Positions 1 to 9,503 are shown, counted from the stretch's first letter. The stretch: 64,000 bases of DNA from Phaeobacter porticola (GCF_001888185.1 NZ_CP016364.1:1860001-1924000), one strand, 5' to 3'. Numbers and translations: made by a program. The notes: generated from the letters alone by a model not told the origin.

Positions 1-377
1 ACGGCGCTTTGCATGGCCTGACCACGTGTGCGGAGGAGCCGCGCTGTATCGGCCACGGAAATCGCGCCAGCTGCGGCCAATGCGGAATATTCCCCAAGGC
101 TGTGACCGGCAACAAAGGCAGCCTTGTCGATGCTGACACCCTCAGCCTCCAGCGCGCGCATAGCGGCGAGCGACGTGGCCATCAGGGCCGGCTGGGCATT
201 CTGGGTGAGGGTCAGGGTTTCGATGTCCCCCTCCCAGATCAGCTGGCTCAGCGCCTCTCCCAGTGCGGCATCCACCTCGTCAAAGACCGCTTTGGCCGCC
301 GGATAGGCCTCGGCCAGCGCCTTGCCCATCCCGATGGTCTGCGCGCCCTGCCCTGGAAACACGAATGCAATTGTCAT
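1..377 (-). CDS. fabD: Malonyl-CoA:ACP transacylase (partial)
   Basis: This is the N-terminal 125 residues of FabD; the rest lies beyond the left edge. FabD moves malonyl from CoA to acyl carrier protein at the start of type II fatty acid synthesis in the cytoplasm. The protein opens with MTIAFVFPGQGAQ, the classic FabD start with the conserved PGQG loop, and carries the nucleophile elbow GHSLGEYSALAA with its active-site serine. The ATG at 377 is the natural start because it puts the PGQGAQ motif at the usual distance from the N-terminus. It is divergent from the b561-YceI gene. Identity is clear; only truncation limits it. Confidence 0.93.
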   Translation of the reverse strand, partial: MTIAFVFPGQGAQTIGMGKALAEAYPAAKAVFDEVDAALGEALSQLIWEGDIETLTLTQNAQPALMATSLAAMRALEAEGVSIDKAAFVAGHSLGEYSALAAAGAISVADTARLLRTRGQAMQSA

Positions 378-562
378 CTGAGACCTCATCTTCTGTGCAC
401 ATCTGCGTTGCACCGGGTTTAGACGGAGGTGACGCTGCGTACAAGCACAGCCTTGCGCGGATGCACCAAGCCTGTGCATCAGGTGACAGAGATGCGTGTT
501 GTCTCAGCCTGCTGAGAAGATAGGGTAATCCTGTCGCTCCAGATGAGAAGGTTTTCCCTGAC

Positions 563-1867
563 GTGTCCTCCCCTGCCAGTTCTCCCGCCGCCCGTCACAA
601 CACCGCCCAACACTATGGCAGCGTCGCCAAGGGGTTTCACTGGCTGACCGCCCTCTTGATGCTGGCCGTGTTCCCGTTGGGGTATTTCGCCAATGATCTG
701 GCACATCACATCCAGAGCGCCGATTTCGACGGCGCGCAGGCGACGCTGAACCGCGCGGCGCTGCTGTTCTCGCTACATAAAACCCTGGGGCTGGCGCTGT
801 TCCTGACTGCGCTCTTGCGTATTCTCTGGGCGTTGAGCCAGCCCAAGCCGGTGGCACTCCACCCCGAACGACAGGCGGAGACCGTGCTGGCGGAGGTGGT
901 GCATTGGCTGCTTTACGGTGCGCTGGTTGCCGCGCCGCTGACCGGCTGGATCCACCATGCGGCGACCACCGGCTTTGCGCCGATCTGGTGGCCCTTTGGC
1001 CAGAGTCTGCCGTTTGTGCCGAAATCAGAGGCGGTGGCTGCGGTGTTTGGCGGGCTGCACTGGCTGTTTGTCTGGACCCTTGCCGTGGCGCTGGGGCTGC
1101 ATATTGCCGGTGCGCTGAAACATGAGGTGATCGACCGCGACGCCACCCTGCGCCGGATGCTGCCGGGGCGCGCACCTGAGGTCACCGCCCAGACCGAGAC
1201 ACCCCATGGTGCCCTGCCGTTTCTGGTGGCGCTGGCGATCTGGGGTCTGGTCTTGGCGGGCGGCGGGGCCTTCGGACTTTATGCGCCGCATAGCCACGCG
1301 TCGGCCGACACCACAGCCGCCCACGGAGATGATCATACCCACGAGGTCGCCACAGATGCCGCCCCCGCTGAGGCGCTGCCCGCTGGCGGCTGGGTGGTTG
1401 AGGACGGTACGCTGGCCATCGCCATCGTACAGATGGGCAGCGAAGTGCGCGGCCAGTTCGACCAATGGCAGGCGAGCATCGCGTTTGAGGAACCAAACGC
1501 CCCCGGCCCGGCAGGCACTGTCACCGTCTCCGTAGCGATCCCGTCGCTGATGCTGGGATCGGTCACCGATCAGGCGATGGGACCGGATTACTTCGACAGC
1601 GCCAGCTACCCCACTGCCGAGTTCCGCGCCGAGATTGAGAAGCTGGCGGAGGGATATATCGCTGAGGGCACCCTGCGCATCCGCGACCAGGAGGTGCCGC
1701 TGCGCCTGCCCTTCACGCTGGATCTGAACGGTGACACCGCCACGATGTCCGGCAGCGCCGAAGTGAACCGGCTGGATTTCAACATTGGCCAAGGCGTGCA
1801 GGACGAAGGCTCTCTGGCCTATGCGGTGACCATCACTGTCGACCTGACCGCCCGCCGCGCGCCGTGA
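563..1867 (+). CDS. Cytochrome b561 / YceI fusion protein
   Basis: A 434-residue fusion. Residues about 15-200 are a four-helix cytochrome b561 domain with likely haem-ligand histidines (H26, H72, H114, H166 and H180 sit in FHW, HK, VHW, LHW and LGLH contexts). A further membrane helix spans about 217-239. A His-rich linker (about 241-262) follows, and then a YceI-like lipocalin-type beta domain (about 275-431) that in this family binds isoprenoid lipids. The topology predicts an inner-membrane haem protein holding the YceI domain in the periplasm, so quinone or isoprenoid redox is a reasonable guess. The start is a GTG preceded by a purine-rich GAGAAGG. A second, separate YceI gene lies at 42343. 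Confidence 0.85.
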   Translation: MSSPASSPAARHNTAQHYGSVAKGFHWLTALLMLAVFPLGYFANDLAHHIQSADFDGAQATLNRAALLFSLHKTLGLALFLTALLRILWALSQPKPVALHPERQAETVLAEVVHWLLYGALVAAPLTGWIHHAATTGFAPIWWPFGQSLPFVPKSEAVAAVFGGLHWLFVWTLAVALGLHIAGALKHEVIDRDATLRRMLPGRAPEVTAQTETPHGALPFLVALAIWGLVLAGGGAFGLYAPHSHASADTTAAHGDDHTHEVATDAAPAEALPAGGWVVEDGTLAIAIVQMGSEVRGQFDQWQASIAFEEPNAPGPAGTVTVSVAIPSLMLGSVTDQAMGPDYFDSASYPTAEFRAEIEKLAEGYIAEGTLRIRDQEVPLRLPFTLDLNGDTATMSGSAEVNRLDFNIGQGVQDEGSLAYAVTITVDLTARRAP

Positions 1868-2077
1868 CAGTTGCAGCCTGACCGGTTTCTAGCAGCGGCA
1901 ATGTCCCGGTTCATACAATCAGTATGGCCGGGTCATCTTTGATCGGAGCCTGCAGGACATATCAGGGCGCATAGTCTTTCGCGCCGCTGACCAACCAACC
2001 TCATCCGCCCTAGCCCTCTGCAGGGGGCTTACAGCCCATCAAGGAGGATCTCTTGACAGGGGGAAGTCAGGTGTGCT

Positions 2078-2152
2078 GGACAAGGACGACACCGCTGTCG
2101 GGGAACTGGCGTTTGTTGCGCGTTGATGTGAGTGGCGTGGATTTTGCGAGCT
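2078..2152 (+). repeat. 75-bp dispersed repeat, copy 1
   Basis: It matches 41969-42043 in the same orientation without gaps, with 4 mismatches in 75 positions. Both copies lie in gene-poor stretches beside gene remnants. The function is unknown; it could be an end of an insertion sequence or the tail of a decayed gene family. Confidence 0.85.
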
Positions 2153-2339
2153 GACGCACCTGCCTGACGATTGGGACCTTCTCAATCTAATGACAGGAGG
2201 GTCTGATGACCGATCAATATGGTCCCAAACTGCGCCAACGTTTTCTAAAAAAATATGCGGATCAAGGGCCGGCAGCCGAAGACACCGACGATGTACCTGC
2301 GTGCGATGCGCGATTTGCGCAGCAATGCCCCGAGAGGGG

Positions 2340-2475
2340 GTCGCAGTCTCCAACCATCGGCTTCTCTTCGCGGATGCCAGCACTGCTGGCTTTCGATGGA
2401 AAGACTACCGTATCAAGCGCAGACACCGCCCGTCGTCACGCAACCGTTTGCTCTCAACGTGCGACACTGCGGCTG
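2340..2475 (+). pseudogene. IS91-like transposase remnant
   Basis: Translation in one frame gives V-A-V-S-N-H-R-L-L followed shortly by FRWKDYR. This resembles the IS91-family transposase segment VAISNxRL...VTFRWKDYR. A neighbouring frame then gives a trace like the FIRRF-x-LHV...IRHYG segment, suggesting a frameshift or deletion. Only a short part survives, with no start or stop context, so it is non-functional. The family assignment rests on motif memory alone. Confidence 0.45.
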
Positions 2476-3242
2476 TGACCCACAATCCCCACAGACCCAA
2501 AACAGCCCGCGCTTTCCTCCTTGTCAGATTTGTCACCGCTGCAGATCACGCCGAACAGCAGCCGCAGACCTTAGACTTTGCTGCCGTTCATCGCTCCAAA
2601 TTCAATGGCCGTTTTGCCAAAAATCGAGAAATGTGCGAGGTACAGGCTGGGCCAAACCCTCTTTTTCAGTGGTTTTGATCGTCCCGCATACTCAGTAAGT
2701 TGGCTGCACAGTAGTGTTTTATGAACTACCCCAGTTTGTAAACCTTCTGGCGCTCTTTGCGCCAGTCGCTTGGTTTCGCACCAAAGACTTCCGCGTCTTT
2801 CGTAATTCCGCAGCTTATGAAAATGAACAAAAATTGCATGGAACATATTGGGGGTACAGAACGCGTGCACCCAAGAATCCAAGAGTCAGACAGTATTCTC
2901 TCCAAACCGCGTGGGCAGCCGTGCTCCTCGTACCTTTTCCGTAGACAACTTCGGCTCCAAACCGCAGATAGGCGGCCCGGTTCGCGATCGGCAGCATTGG
3001 CCGCGTCCCTGGTGACACACCTAACAGAACCATGGCGCCGCCAGAGTTTGACGAGGCCTGCAGGGGCCTGGCATTGGGCGCGGCCCCCAGCCGACCTTGC
3101 AAAATTTTGTGAGGGTTGCGGACCTCATGCGCACGCCCCGCGATCTTCTTCTAAATCATTGAACTACCGTAAAAACCGGCGAAATCAGCTCTTTAAATTG
3201 ACGTTATCCGGGTTTGCACGCCTGCAAGAGGTCTTACCCCTG

Positions 3243-4919
3243 TCAGAGCAGACAGGTCTTGGAGGCCAGCTCGTCAATCAGAACTTTCTGGTTCTCGGAG
3301 TAATCAACCGGCAGGTCGATCAGATGCACGCCCCCGGTTTCAAACGCGGCGGTGATGGTCGGCACCAAATCATCGGTTGCCTCAATCCGGTGCCCCGTCG
3401 CGCCGTAGCTCTCGGCATAAGCCACAAAGCCGGGATTGTTGAATTCCAGCCCCCAGTCCTCAAACCCCAGTCCGGCCTGTTTCCAGCGAATCATGCCGTA
3501 TGAGCTATCGTTGAGCACCATCACCACCAGGTTCAGTTTCATCCGGATCGCGGTCTCAAGCTCTTGTGAATTCATCATGAACCCACCATCGCCGCAGATC
3601 GCCATCACCCGGCGATCCGGGTTCAGGAATGCGGCAGCCATGGCCGAGGGCAGACCTGCCCCCATTGTGGCCAGCGCATTGTCCAAAAGCACCGTGTTTG
3701 GCTCATAGGCCTTATAATTGCGCGCGTACCAGATTTTATAAATGCCATTGTCGAGCGCGATGATATCCTCGTCGCCCATCGCCCGACGGGTGTCCGCCAC
3801 AAACCGCTGCGGTGTGACCGGAAAGCGCGGATCGTCGACCCCCTCGCCGAGGTGTTTTTCGACCTCAGCCTTGACGGTGTTAAAGTAAACTTTATCAAAA
3901 TCGCACCCACCGCCCAATGCATCACACAGCTTTTTGACCGAGGCCGCCAGATCGCCGACCACTTCGACCTGTGGAAAATACACCTGATCGACCTGCGCCG
4001 ATTTATAGTTGACGTGGATCACCTTCTTGCCGCCGTCTTCCATGAAAAATGGCGGTTTTTCTACGACGTCATGCCCGAAATTGATGATCAGATCAGAACG
4101 GTCGATGGCACAATGCAAATAGTCATTGTCCGACAGCGCCGCGGTTCCCAGGAAAAGCTCCGATCGCTCGTCCACCACGCCTTTGCCCATCTGCGTGCAG
4201 AAGAACGGAATGCCGGTGGCGTTGATAAACGCTGATATTGCGCTGCGTGCATGTTTCCGGTTGGCACCCGCCCCCAGCAGGACCAACGGCATCTTTGCCG
4301 TCCTGATCAGTGCCACCGCGTCTGCGATGGCACTGTCGCTGGCGACCGCGTAGTGGCGCGCATGGGGCGGAATAACGGGTGCCTCGCACGGCTCTTCGGC
4401 GATGTCCTCTGGCAGCTCCAGCAACACGGCACCGGGACGTTCCTCACTGGCCAGACGAAAGGCCTCGCGCACCAGGGACGGGATTGAATTGCCATGCACG
4501 ATCTGCTTGGACATTTTGCAGATCGGATCGAACAGATTAACCACGTCGATGATCTGGAATTGCCCCTGTTTCGAGGTCTTGATCGGCTTCTGGCCGGTGA
4601 TCATGATCAACGGAAACCCGCCCAGATGCGCGTAGGCTGCGGGTGTTGTCAGGTTGGTGGCCCCTGGCCCAAGCGTGGCCATGCACACGCCGGGCTTGCC
4701 CGTAAGCCGCCCGTAGGTTGCCGCCATGAACCCTGCGCCCTGTTCGTGGCGTGTCAGGACCAGTTTGATACTGGAGCGGCGCAGCGATTCAACAAGATCC
4801 AGGTTTTCCTCGCCCGGCACCGCAAAGATCTGCTCAACGCCTTCGGCCTCTAGCGCCTGAACGAACAGATCGGATGCCTTGGTGGTCTGGCGGGTGGTCT
4901 GGGGTCTTTGGTCGGTCAT
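3243..4919 (-). CDS. Acetolactate synthase-like TPP enzyme, large subunit
   Basis: 558 residues, the usual length for a ThDP-dependent acetolactate synthase large subunit. The N-terminal ThDP domain has the catalytic glutamate in RHEQGAGFMA (E59). The central domain contains PGAVLLELPEDIAEE, and the C-terminal domain has the ThDP/Mg motif from GDGGFMMNSQELE (G443) to LNDSSYG. It would condense two pyruvates to 2-acetolactate; substrate preference cannot be read here. No small regulatory subunit gene is adjacent, which favours a catabolic AlsS-like or related carboligase over an IlvBH pair. It follows the FMN glutamate-synthase-like gene by 32 bp on the same strand, so the two are probably co-transcribed. 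Confidence 0.82.
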   Translation of the reverse strand: MTDQRPQTTRQTTKASDLFVQALEAEGVEQIFAVPGEENLDLVESLRRSSIKLVLTRHEQGAGFMAATYGRLTGKPGVCMATLGPGATNLTTPAAYAHLGGFPLIMITGQKPIKTSKQGQFQIIDVVNLFDPICKMSKQIVHGNSIPSLVREAFRLASEERPGAVLLELPEDIAEEPCEAPVIPPHARHYAVASDSAIADAVALIRTAKMPLVLLGAGANRKHARSAISAFINATGIPFFCTQMGKGVVDERSELFLGTAALSDNDYLHCAIDRSDLIINFGHDVVEKPPFFMEDGGKKVIHVNYKSAQVDQVYFPQVEVVGDLAASVKKLCDALGGGCDFDKVYFNTVKAEVEKHLGEGVDDPRFPVTPQRFVADTRRAMGDEDIIALDNGIYKIWYARNYKAYEPNTVLLDNALATMGAGLPSAMAAAFLNPDRRVMAICGDGGFMMNSQELETAIRMKLNLVVMVLNDSSYGMIRWKQAGLGFEDWGLEFNNPGFVAYAESYGATGHRIEATDDLVPTITAAFETGGVHLIDLPVDYSENQKVLIDELASKTCLL

Positions 4920-4951
4920 GTCGGGTCGATCCTTTGGAAGAGAGGCACAGC

Positions 4952-6481
4952 TTAAGATACCACCACATGCGGCGCGTAATCAGGCAGGACGTTTTTGTAA
5001 GGGAAACGCTCATCCATGGGCACCGACGTCCCGTCCGGCAAGACAATGCGCACATGTTTGCGTTTCAACAGCCGCGGCCGACCAACCCCACAGGAATGCG
5101 AGATAATTTCGACCTCATGGATCAGGTTCTTGCAGAAATTGGCGACTTTGACCGATTTCTCGGCTGGGTTCAGCCCGTTCTGCAAGCGTTTGTTATGGGT
5201 GGTGATGCCGGTTGGGCAAGTGTTCTTGTTGCACTTCAACGCCTGAATGCAGCCCAGTGAGAACATAAAACCACGCGCCGAGTTGATGAAATCCGCACCA
5301 GAGGCCAGGGCCCAGGCAACTTCGGATGGGGTGACCAGCTTGCCTGATGCAATGATCTTGATCCGGTCGCGCAGCCCGTATTCCGTCAGTATGTCCACCA
5401 CAAGCGGCAGCGATTCCCGCACCACCAGCCCAACATTGTCCATCAGGGGCATCGGCGCGGCACCGGTGCCGCCATCGCCACTGTCAACGGTAATGAAATC
5501 CGGGGCGGATTGCAGGCCACGGCGGTGGATTTCTTCGGCCAGTTCAGACAGCCAGCCGTAGCTTCCCAGCACCGCCTTAAAGCCAACGGGTTTGCCGGTA
5601 ACCGCACGAATATGGTTGATCATATCCAGCATCGACGCTGCATCATTGATTTCAGGATGCCGGTTGGGAGAGATTGAATCCTGCCCCTCGGGGATACCCC
5701 GGATCGCCGCAATCTCTGCTGTCACCTTAGAGCCGGGCAGGATTCCGCCCTTGCCGGGTTTCGCGCCCTGGCTCATTTTCAGCTCGATCATCTTGACCTG
5801 ATCATGGGCTGCGACCTCACGCAGCTTATCGTCAGACAGGTTGCCGGTGTCATCACGCACGCCATATTTCGCAGTGCCTATCTGAAAGACAATATCGGCG
5901 CCACCTTCAAGATGATGGGTCGATAATCCCCCCTCACCGGTGTTCATCCAGCACCCGGCCATTTTTGCACCTGCCGACAAAGCCTTCACCGCAGGTGTCG
6001 ACAACGCGCCATAGCTCATCGCGGAGATGTTGAAAAATGAGGGGGCATCATAGGGTTTTTCACATCCCTCGCCGATGCGCAGGGGCTGCACCTCGATGGC
6101 ATCCGAATCCAATGTCGGAAACGGGCAATTCACAAAAATCGCAGTGCCCGGAACAGTCAAAATCTTGCTCGACCCAAAGGCGACAGTGTTGTCCTTACCC
6201 TCCGCTGCCCGGTGGATCCACTCACGTTCAGCACGGTTGAACGGCAGTTCTTCGCGGTCCATGGCAAAGAAATACTGGCGGAAGAATTCACCAAGTTTTG
6301 TGAACAAGGAGCGAAACCGACCCAGCACCGGAAAATTTCTGCGCACCGCGTCCTGGGTTTGCGTGATGTCGATGACAAACATCACAATGATCGCCAGCAC
6401 GCCGATCCCAATCAATAGAATGAACGCAGATGACAAGAAAGACAGGCCATTCACCATGAAGTTGTCAAACAATAGTTTCAT
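4952..6481 (-). CDS. FMN-binding glutamate synthase family protein
   Basis: 509 residues. One or two N-terminal hydrophobic segments (about 10-40) anchor a domain homologous to the central FMN and Fe-S part of glutamate synthase. Visible hallmarks are GEGGLSTHH, MIELKMSQGAKPGKGG, the FMN-barrel sequence TVDSGDGGTGAAP, and the cysteine cluster CIQALKCNKNTCPTGIT that in GltB holds a 3Fe-4S cluster. It lacks the glutaminase domain, so it is not a complete GOGAT. The true substrate of this subfamily is not settled. It is the first gene of a likely two-gene unit with the acetolactate-synthase-like gene. Confidence 0.85.
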   Translation of the reverse strand: MKLLFDNFMVNGLSFLSSAFILLIGIGVLAIIVMFVIDITQTQDAVRRNFPVLGRFRSLFTKLGEFFRQYFFAMDREELPFNRAEREWIHRAAEGKDNTVAFGSSKILTVPGTAIFVNCPFPTLDSDAIEVQPLRIGEGCEKPYDAPSFFNISAMSYGALSTPAVKALSAGAKMAGCWMNTGEGGLSTHHLEGGADIVFQIGTAKYGVRDDTGNLSDDKLREVAAHDQVKMIELKMSQGAKPGKGGILPGSKVTAEIAAIRGIPEGQDSISPNRHPEINDAASMLDMINHIRAVTGKPVGFKAVLGSYGWLSELAEEIHRRGLQSAPDFITVDSGDGGTGAAPMPLMDNVGLVVRESLPLVVDILTEYGLRDRIKIIASGKLVTPSEVAWALASGADFINSARGFMFSLGCIQALKCNKNTCPTGITTHNKRLQNGLNPAEKSVKVANFCKNLIHEVEIISHSCGVGRPRLLKRKHVRIVLPDGTSVPMDERFPYKNVLPDYAPHVVVS

Positions 6482-7009
6482 CTCGCAAAGTCTCCGGGTT
6501 TCTTAAAGGTGCACATCGACGCGCAGAATAGGCCGGTGCAAAGGTGGTATCTAAGCCATCACGATTGAATTGCGATCCACCGACCTTCTGTAACGGTGGC
6601 AAGCAATTCGTATTTGGACACGACCGTCATCTCGTCATCGATCACATAACATTCCGGCATCCCCCCCATGACGGCCATCACGGCCGTCAGGATCCGCGTT
6701 TTTGGACCCCTGCCATGCTTTGTGTCGCCAGGTCTCTCTCCGCCATTCTGCATAACTATCAAATGACGGGCTGCACGTGATGTGTGAAGAGACGACAACG
6801 CCTATCAATCAATCGTGTATCATCTATCTGACCTGTCAGCCGGTTGCGCCGCACTGCGGCGGGCACACTTGGCATAATGGGTGGATCTGCTGCGAGCTGC
6901 CAGATATCTCCTCTTTCACTATGGGCACCATAGGACCCTAGCCCCATAAGAAAAGCCCCCGCCAGCATGTGGCAGGGGCCTATGTCAGTCTGACGATATT
7001 AGAACCGGC
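6482..7009. other. Intergenic region, no confident gene
   Basis: A 528-bp stretch between two minus-strand genes. The longest ORF (6559-6798, minus, 79 codons, TTG start) has no recognisable family or clear ribosome-binding site. The only supported element is the terminator at 6949-6982. Confidence 0.5.
6949..6982 (-). terminator. Rho-independent terminator after the Ala-rich protein gene
   Basis: GCCCCCGCCA pairs with TGGCAGGGGC (one mismatch) around a short loop. On the minus strand the stem is followed by CTTTTCTT. It lies about 30 bp past the stop codon at 7010. Confidence 0.75.
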
Positions 7010-7801
7010 TTACTGTGGCAGCGCCTCTTTGATGCGCTTCAGGACCGTTTCAAGCAGAGCCGGGTTGTCGCGGGCCTGATCCAGGGTGGTGATCAGCAGC
7101 GCCTTCTGGGTGGCTTCGATCGAGGACTCCTCGATCATAGTGACCACCTTGTCATAATTGAACCCTTCGGGCGTCAGCAACGCGTCCTGCGCAGCATCAG
7201 TGCCCCCTTCAACAGCCGTGGCGACATCGGCTGCGGCATCCGCCACGCCGTCGGTTGCCGCCTCTGCGGTCTCGGCTACGGCGGTGGCTGCATCGCCTGC
7301 GGTCTCCGCCGCGTCATTGGCCACGCCTTCAGCAGCCTCGCCCACAGCAGCAGCAGTGTCACTGGCCGCATCACCTGCGGCGTTTGCCGTAGCAGCCGCC
7401 TCCTCGGTCAGCGCAGCGGCGCCCTCGGTTGCGCCCTCAACGGCAACGGCGGCACTGTCCTGTGCCTGGTTGGCGCTGTCGGTGACCCCTTCAGCGATCT
7501 CGTTCACGGTTTCCTCAGTTGTCTCGGCAACGGCGGCGGCGGCACCGCTAACTGCATCAGCAGCAGCATTAACTGAGCTTTCGATGGCGCTTTCGGCCTC
7601 TTCGGCGGCAGTTGCGATATCGCTCTCGACTTCGGCGGCCATCTCGGCGGCGGTGTCACTGGTTTCCTCGGCGGCTGTGTCTGCCTCGGGGGTCACGATG
7701 ATGGCTTCTGGCGCGGGGGGGCTGGTCTCCATGGAGGACACGTAGAAATATCCGCCCAATGCGACGGCTCCCACACCCAGGCCAATGACGATCGGTTTCA
7801 T
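7010..7801 (-). CDS. Ala/Glu/Thr-rich membrane-anchored protein of unknown function
   Basis: 263 residues. An N-terminal hydrophobic helix (about residues 3-20, MKPIVIGLGVGAVALGG) is followed by roughly 190 residues of Ala-, Glu-, Thr- and Val-rich low-complexity sequence. This reads as imperfect repeats of short amphipathic helices, with AAE, AVAE and AAD motifs. A compact C-terminal segment (about 210-263) looks globular. The ATG at 7801 is chosen because AAGGAGAT lies just upstream; a longer in-frame start at 7834 would put that site inside the coding region. The composition recalls LEA-like or apolipoprotein-like helical proteins, but no family can be named. A strong terminator follows. 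Confidence 0.7.
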   Translation of the reverse strand: MKPIVIGLGVGAVALGGYFYVSSMETSPPAPEAIIVTPEADTAAEETSDTAAEMAAEVESDIATAAEEAESAIESSVNAAADAVSGAAAAVAETTEETVNEIAEGVTDSANQAQDSAAVAVEGATEGAAALTEEAAATANAAGDAASDTAAAVGEAAEGVANDAAETAGDAATAVAETAEAATDGVADAAADVATAVEGGTDAAQDALLTPEGFNYDKVVTMIEESSIEATQKALLITTLDQARDNPALLETVLKRIKEALPQ

Positions 7802-8111
7802 GATAGATCTCCTTAATCTCTCCAACTGCCCCAATGTCGCGGGGCTTATGTGCTAGCACTTGGGCCTAGGGGCCTGAAACTACAAGGGGAATAAACCGCG
7901 ATTGTCAGCATCGGCCAAACCCTGCCAGTCTGACCCGCCCCCGCTCGCTGACATCAGCGCACGTCGAAATTAACCCTTTGCTGACAGTCCATGGTGCAAA
8001 GAAACCTTGAAAACCGCGATATGCGCGGTCATACCCGCAATTGACTTGAATCGAATGCCCGGTACCGTTAGTTTCCGGGCACTTTTCCGCAGTGACAGAA
8101 GGATAGACGTC
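7802..8111. other. Divergent promoter region between the Ala-rich gene and infC
   Basis: About 310 bp separating two divergent genes. A TTGACT hexamer (8041-8046) followed 17 bp later by TACCGT is a possible weak sigma-70-type promoter for infC. A GC-rich hairpin lies at 8056-8081, with a short T run after it. No gene is visible here. Confidence 0.45.
8056..8086 (+). promoter_or_regulatory. Hairpin with T run just upstream of infC
   Basis: TGCCCGG (8056-8062) pairs perfectly with CCGGGCA (8075-8081) and is followed by CTTTT. It ends 26 nt before the AUA start of infC. It could be an attenuator in the leader or the end of an upstream transcript; the choice depends on the unknown transcription start. 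Confidence 0.45.
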
Positions 8112-8660
<549 letters not shown>

Positions 8661-8688
8661 CCCGCAGCGACAGACCCGTATGTTTGAA

Positions 8689-8716
8689 CCCCGCCCCACC
8701 TGGAGCGGGGTTTTTT
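8689..8716 (+). terminator. Rho-independent terminator of infC
   Basis: CCCCGC (8689-8694) pairs with GCGGGG (8705-8710), followed by six Ts. It lies 29 bp after the infC stop. Confidence 0.88.
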
Positions 8717-8849
8717 CATGTCCCGCGTCATCTGGTCGTGAATTCTGGCGTCGTTTGCAATTGATGCATCCCATCGTCACGTTTTCTTTACCCCCGACGC
8801 TTAGCTCCTGAAAGGAGATCGGTCGCCTCCGACAAAAACCAATGCACAT

Positions 8850-9503
8850 ATGGAGCCTCCTTTGAAGCCTCTCAGCGACGTACAAAATAGCGCCTTCATG
8901 GCCATCGCCCCCTGCCGCGCCGCCTCTCTGGCGCTGGTGGTTCTGGCCAGCGAAGACACCCAGCATGCACCGGACACAAAGCAGGACCTGCTGGAGCAAT
9001 CTGTGCGCCGGATCACTGCCGCCTATGAGATGCTGAACACCGGCCTGGACAAGCTCTTGGCCGAAAGCGAGCACGAGCTTCCCGAGGCGCTGAGCGCACA
9101 ACGTCAGAAATCCATCGACGCCCTGGCCCCTTTTGCCGAGGTTCTGGACACCCGCGCCGATACCGATCTGCTGAAACGCGTCCGCGGCATGCCCTCACTA
9201 ACCGCACAGGCGCTCTATAAGGTTGAGCCGGATGTCTCAGCCTTTTTGATCGACATGACAAAGAATATGTTCGACACGCAAAAGTCCCGCGACAGCGCCC
9301 GCGATGATGGCATGCGCGAGGCAATTGAAAACGCAGGTACGGTTGGTCGCCACATTCAGTTGATTGCCTTCAATGCCTCGATCGAGGCGGCGCGCATTGG
9401 CGATCAGGGCAAGGGGTTTGCGGTGATCGCCTCAGAAATCCGCAACCTATCGGGACGCACCCAAACGCTGCTGGACACAATGTCAGGTTACCTGCGGGCC
9501 TGA
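8850..9503 (+). CDS. Short soluble methyl-accepting chemotaxis-like protein
   Basis: 217 residues with no transmembrane segment. The C-terminal part (about 165-210) has the MCP signalling-tip signature: FNASIEAARIGDQGKGFAVIASEIRNLS matches the consensus xLNAxIEAARAGExGxGFAVVAxEVR. The upstream 150 residues look helical with no named sensor domain. The hairpin is short, so a full receptor bundle is unlikely; it may be a soluble partner of a receptor array or an MCP-derived signalling protein. The start is uncertain: an AAGGAGA lies about 30 nt upstream of the ATG at 8850, too far for a normal site. Confidence 0.75.
   Translation: MEPPLKPLSDVQNSAFMAIAPCRAASLALVVLASEDTQHAPDTKQDLLEQSVRRITAAYEMLNTGLDKLLAESEHELPEALSAQRQKSIDALAPFAEVLDTRADTDLLKRVRGMPSLTAQALYKVEPDVSAFLIDMTKNMFDTQKSRDSARDDGMREAIENAGTVGRHIQLIAFNASIEAARIGDQGKGFAVIASEIRNLSGRTQTLLDTMSGYLRA

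Larger units (their letters stand above)
1868..3242. other. Gene-poor region with mobile-element debris
   Basis: About 1.37 kb between the b561 gene and the convergent acetolactate-synthase-like gene. I see no ORF here with a convincing ribosome-binding site and family match. It holds one copy of a 75-bp dispersed repeat (2078-2152) and an IS91-like transposase remnant (about 2340-2475). The rest, roughly 2500-3200, has only short ORFs on both strands that I do not recognise. The pattern fits a scar of past insertions. Confidence 0.6.

Noticed and set aside
2815-3102. Minus-strand ORF of 95 residues in the gene-poor region
   Set aside because: No family or start support; left as unexplained sequence.
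6559-6798. Minus-strand ORF of 79 residues
   Set aside because: TTG start, no clear ribosome-binding site, no recognised domain.
7158-7745. Plus-strand Ala/Ser-rich ORF
   Set aside because: Antisense shadow of the Ala-rich gene; its composition follows from the other strand.
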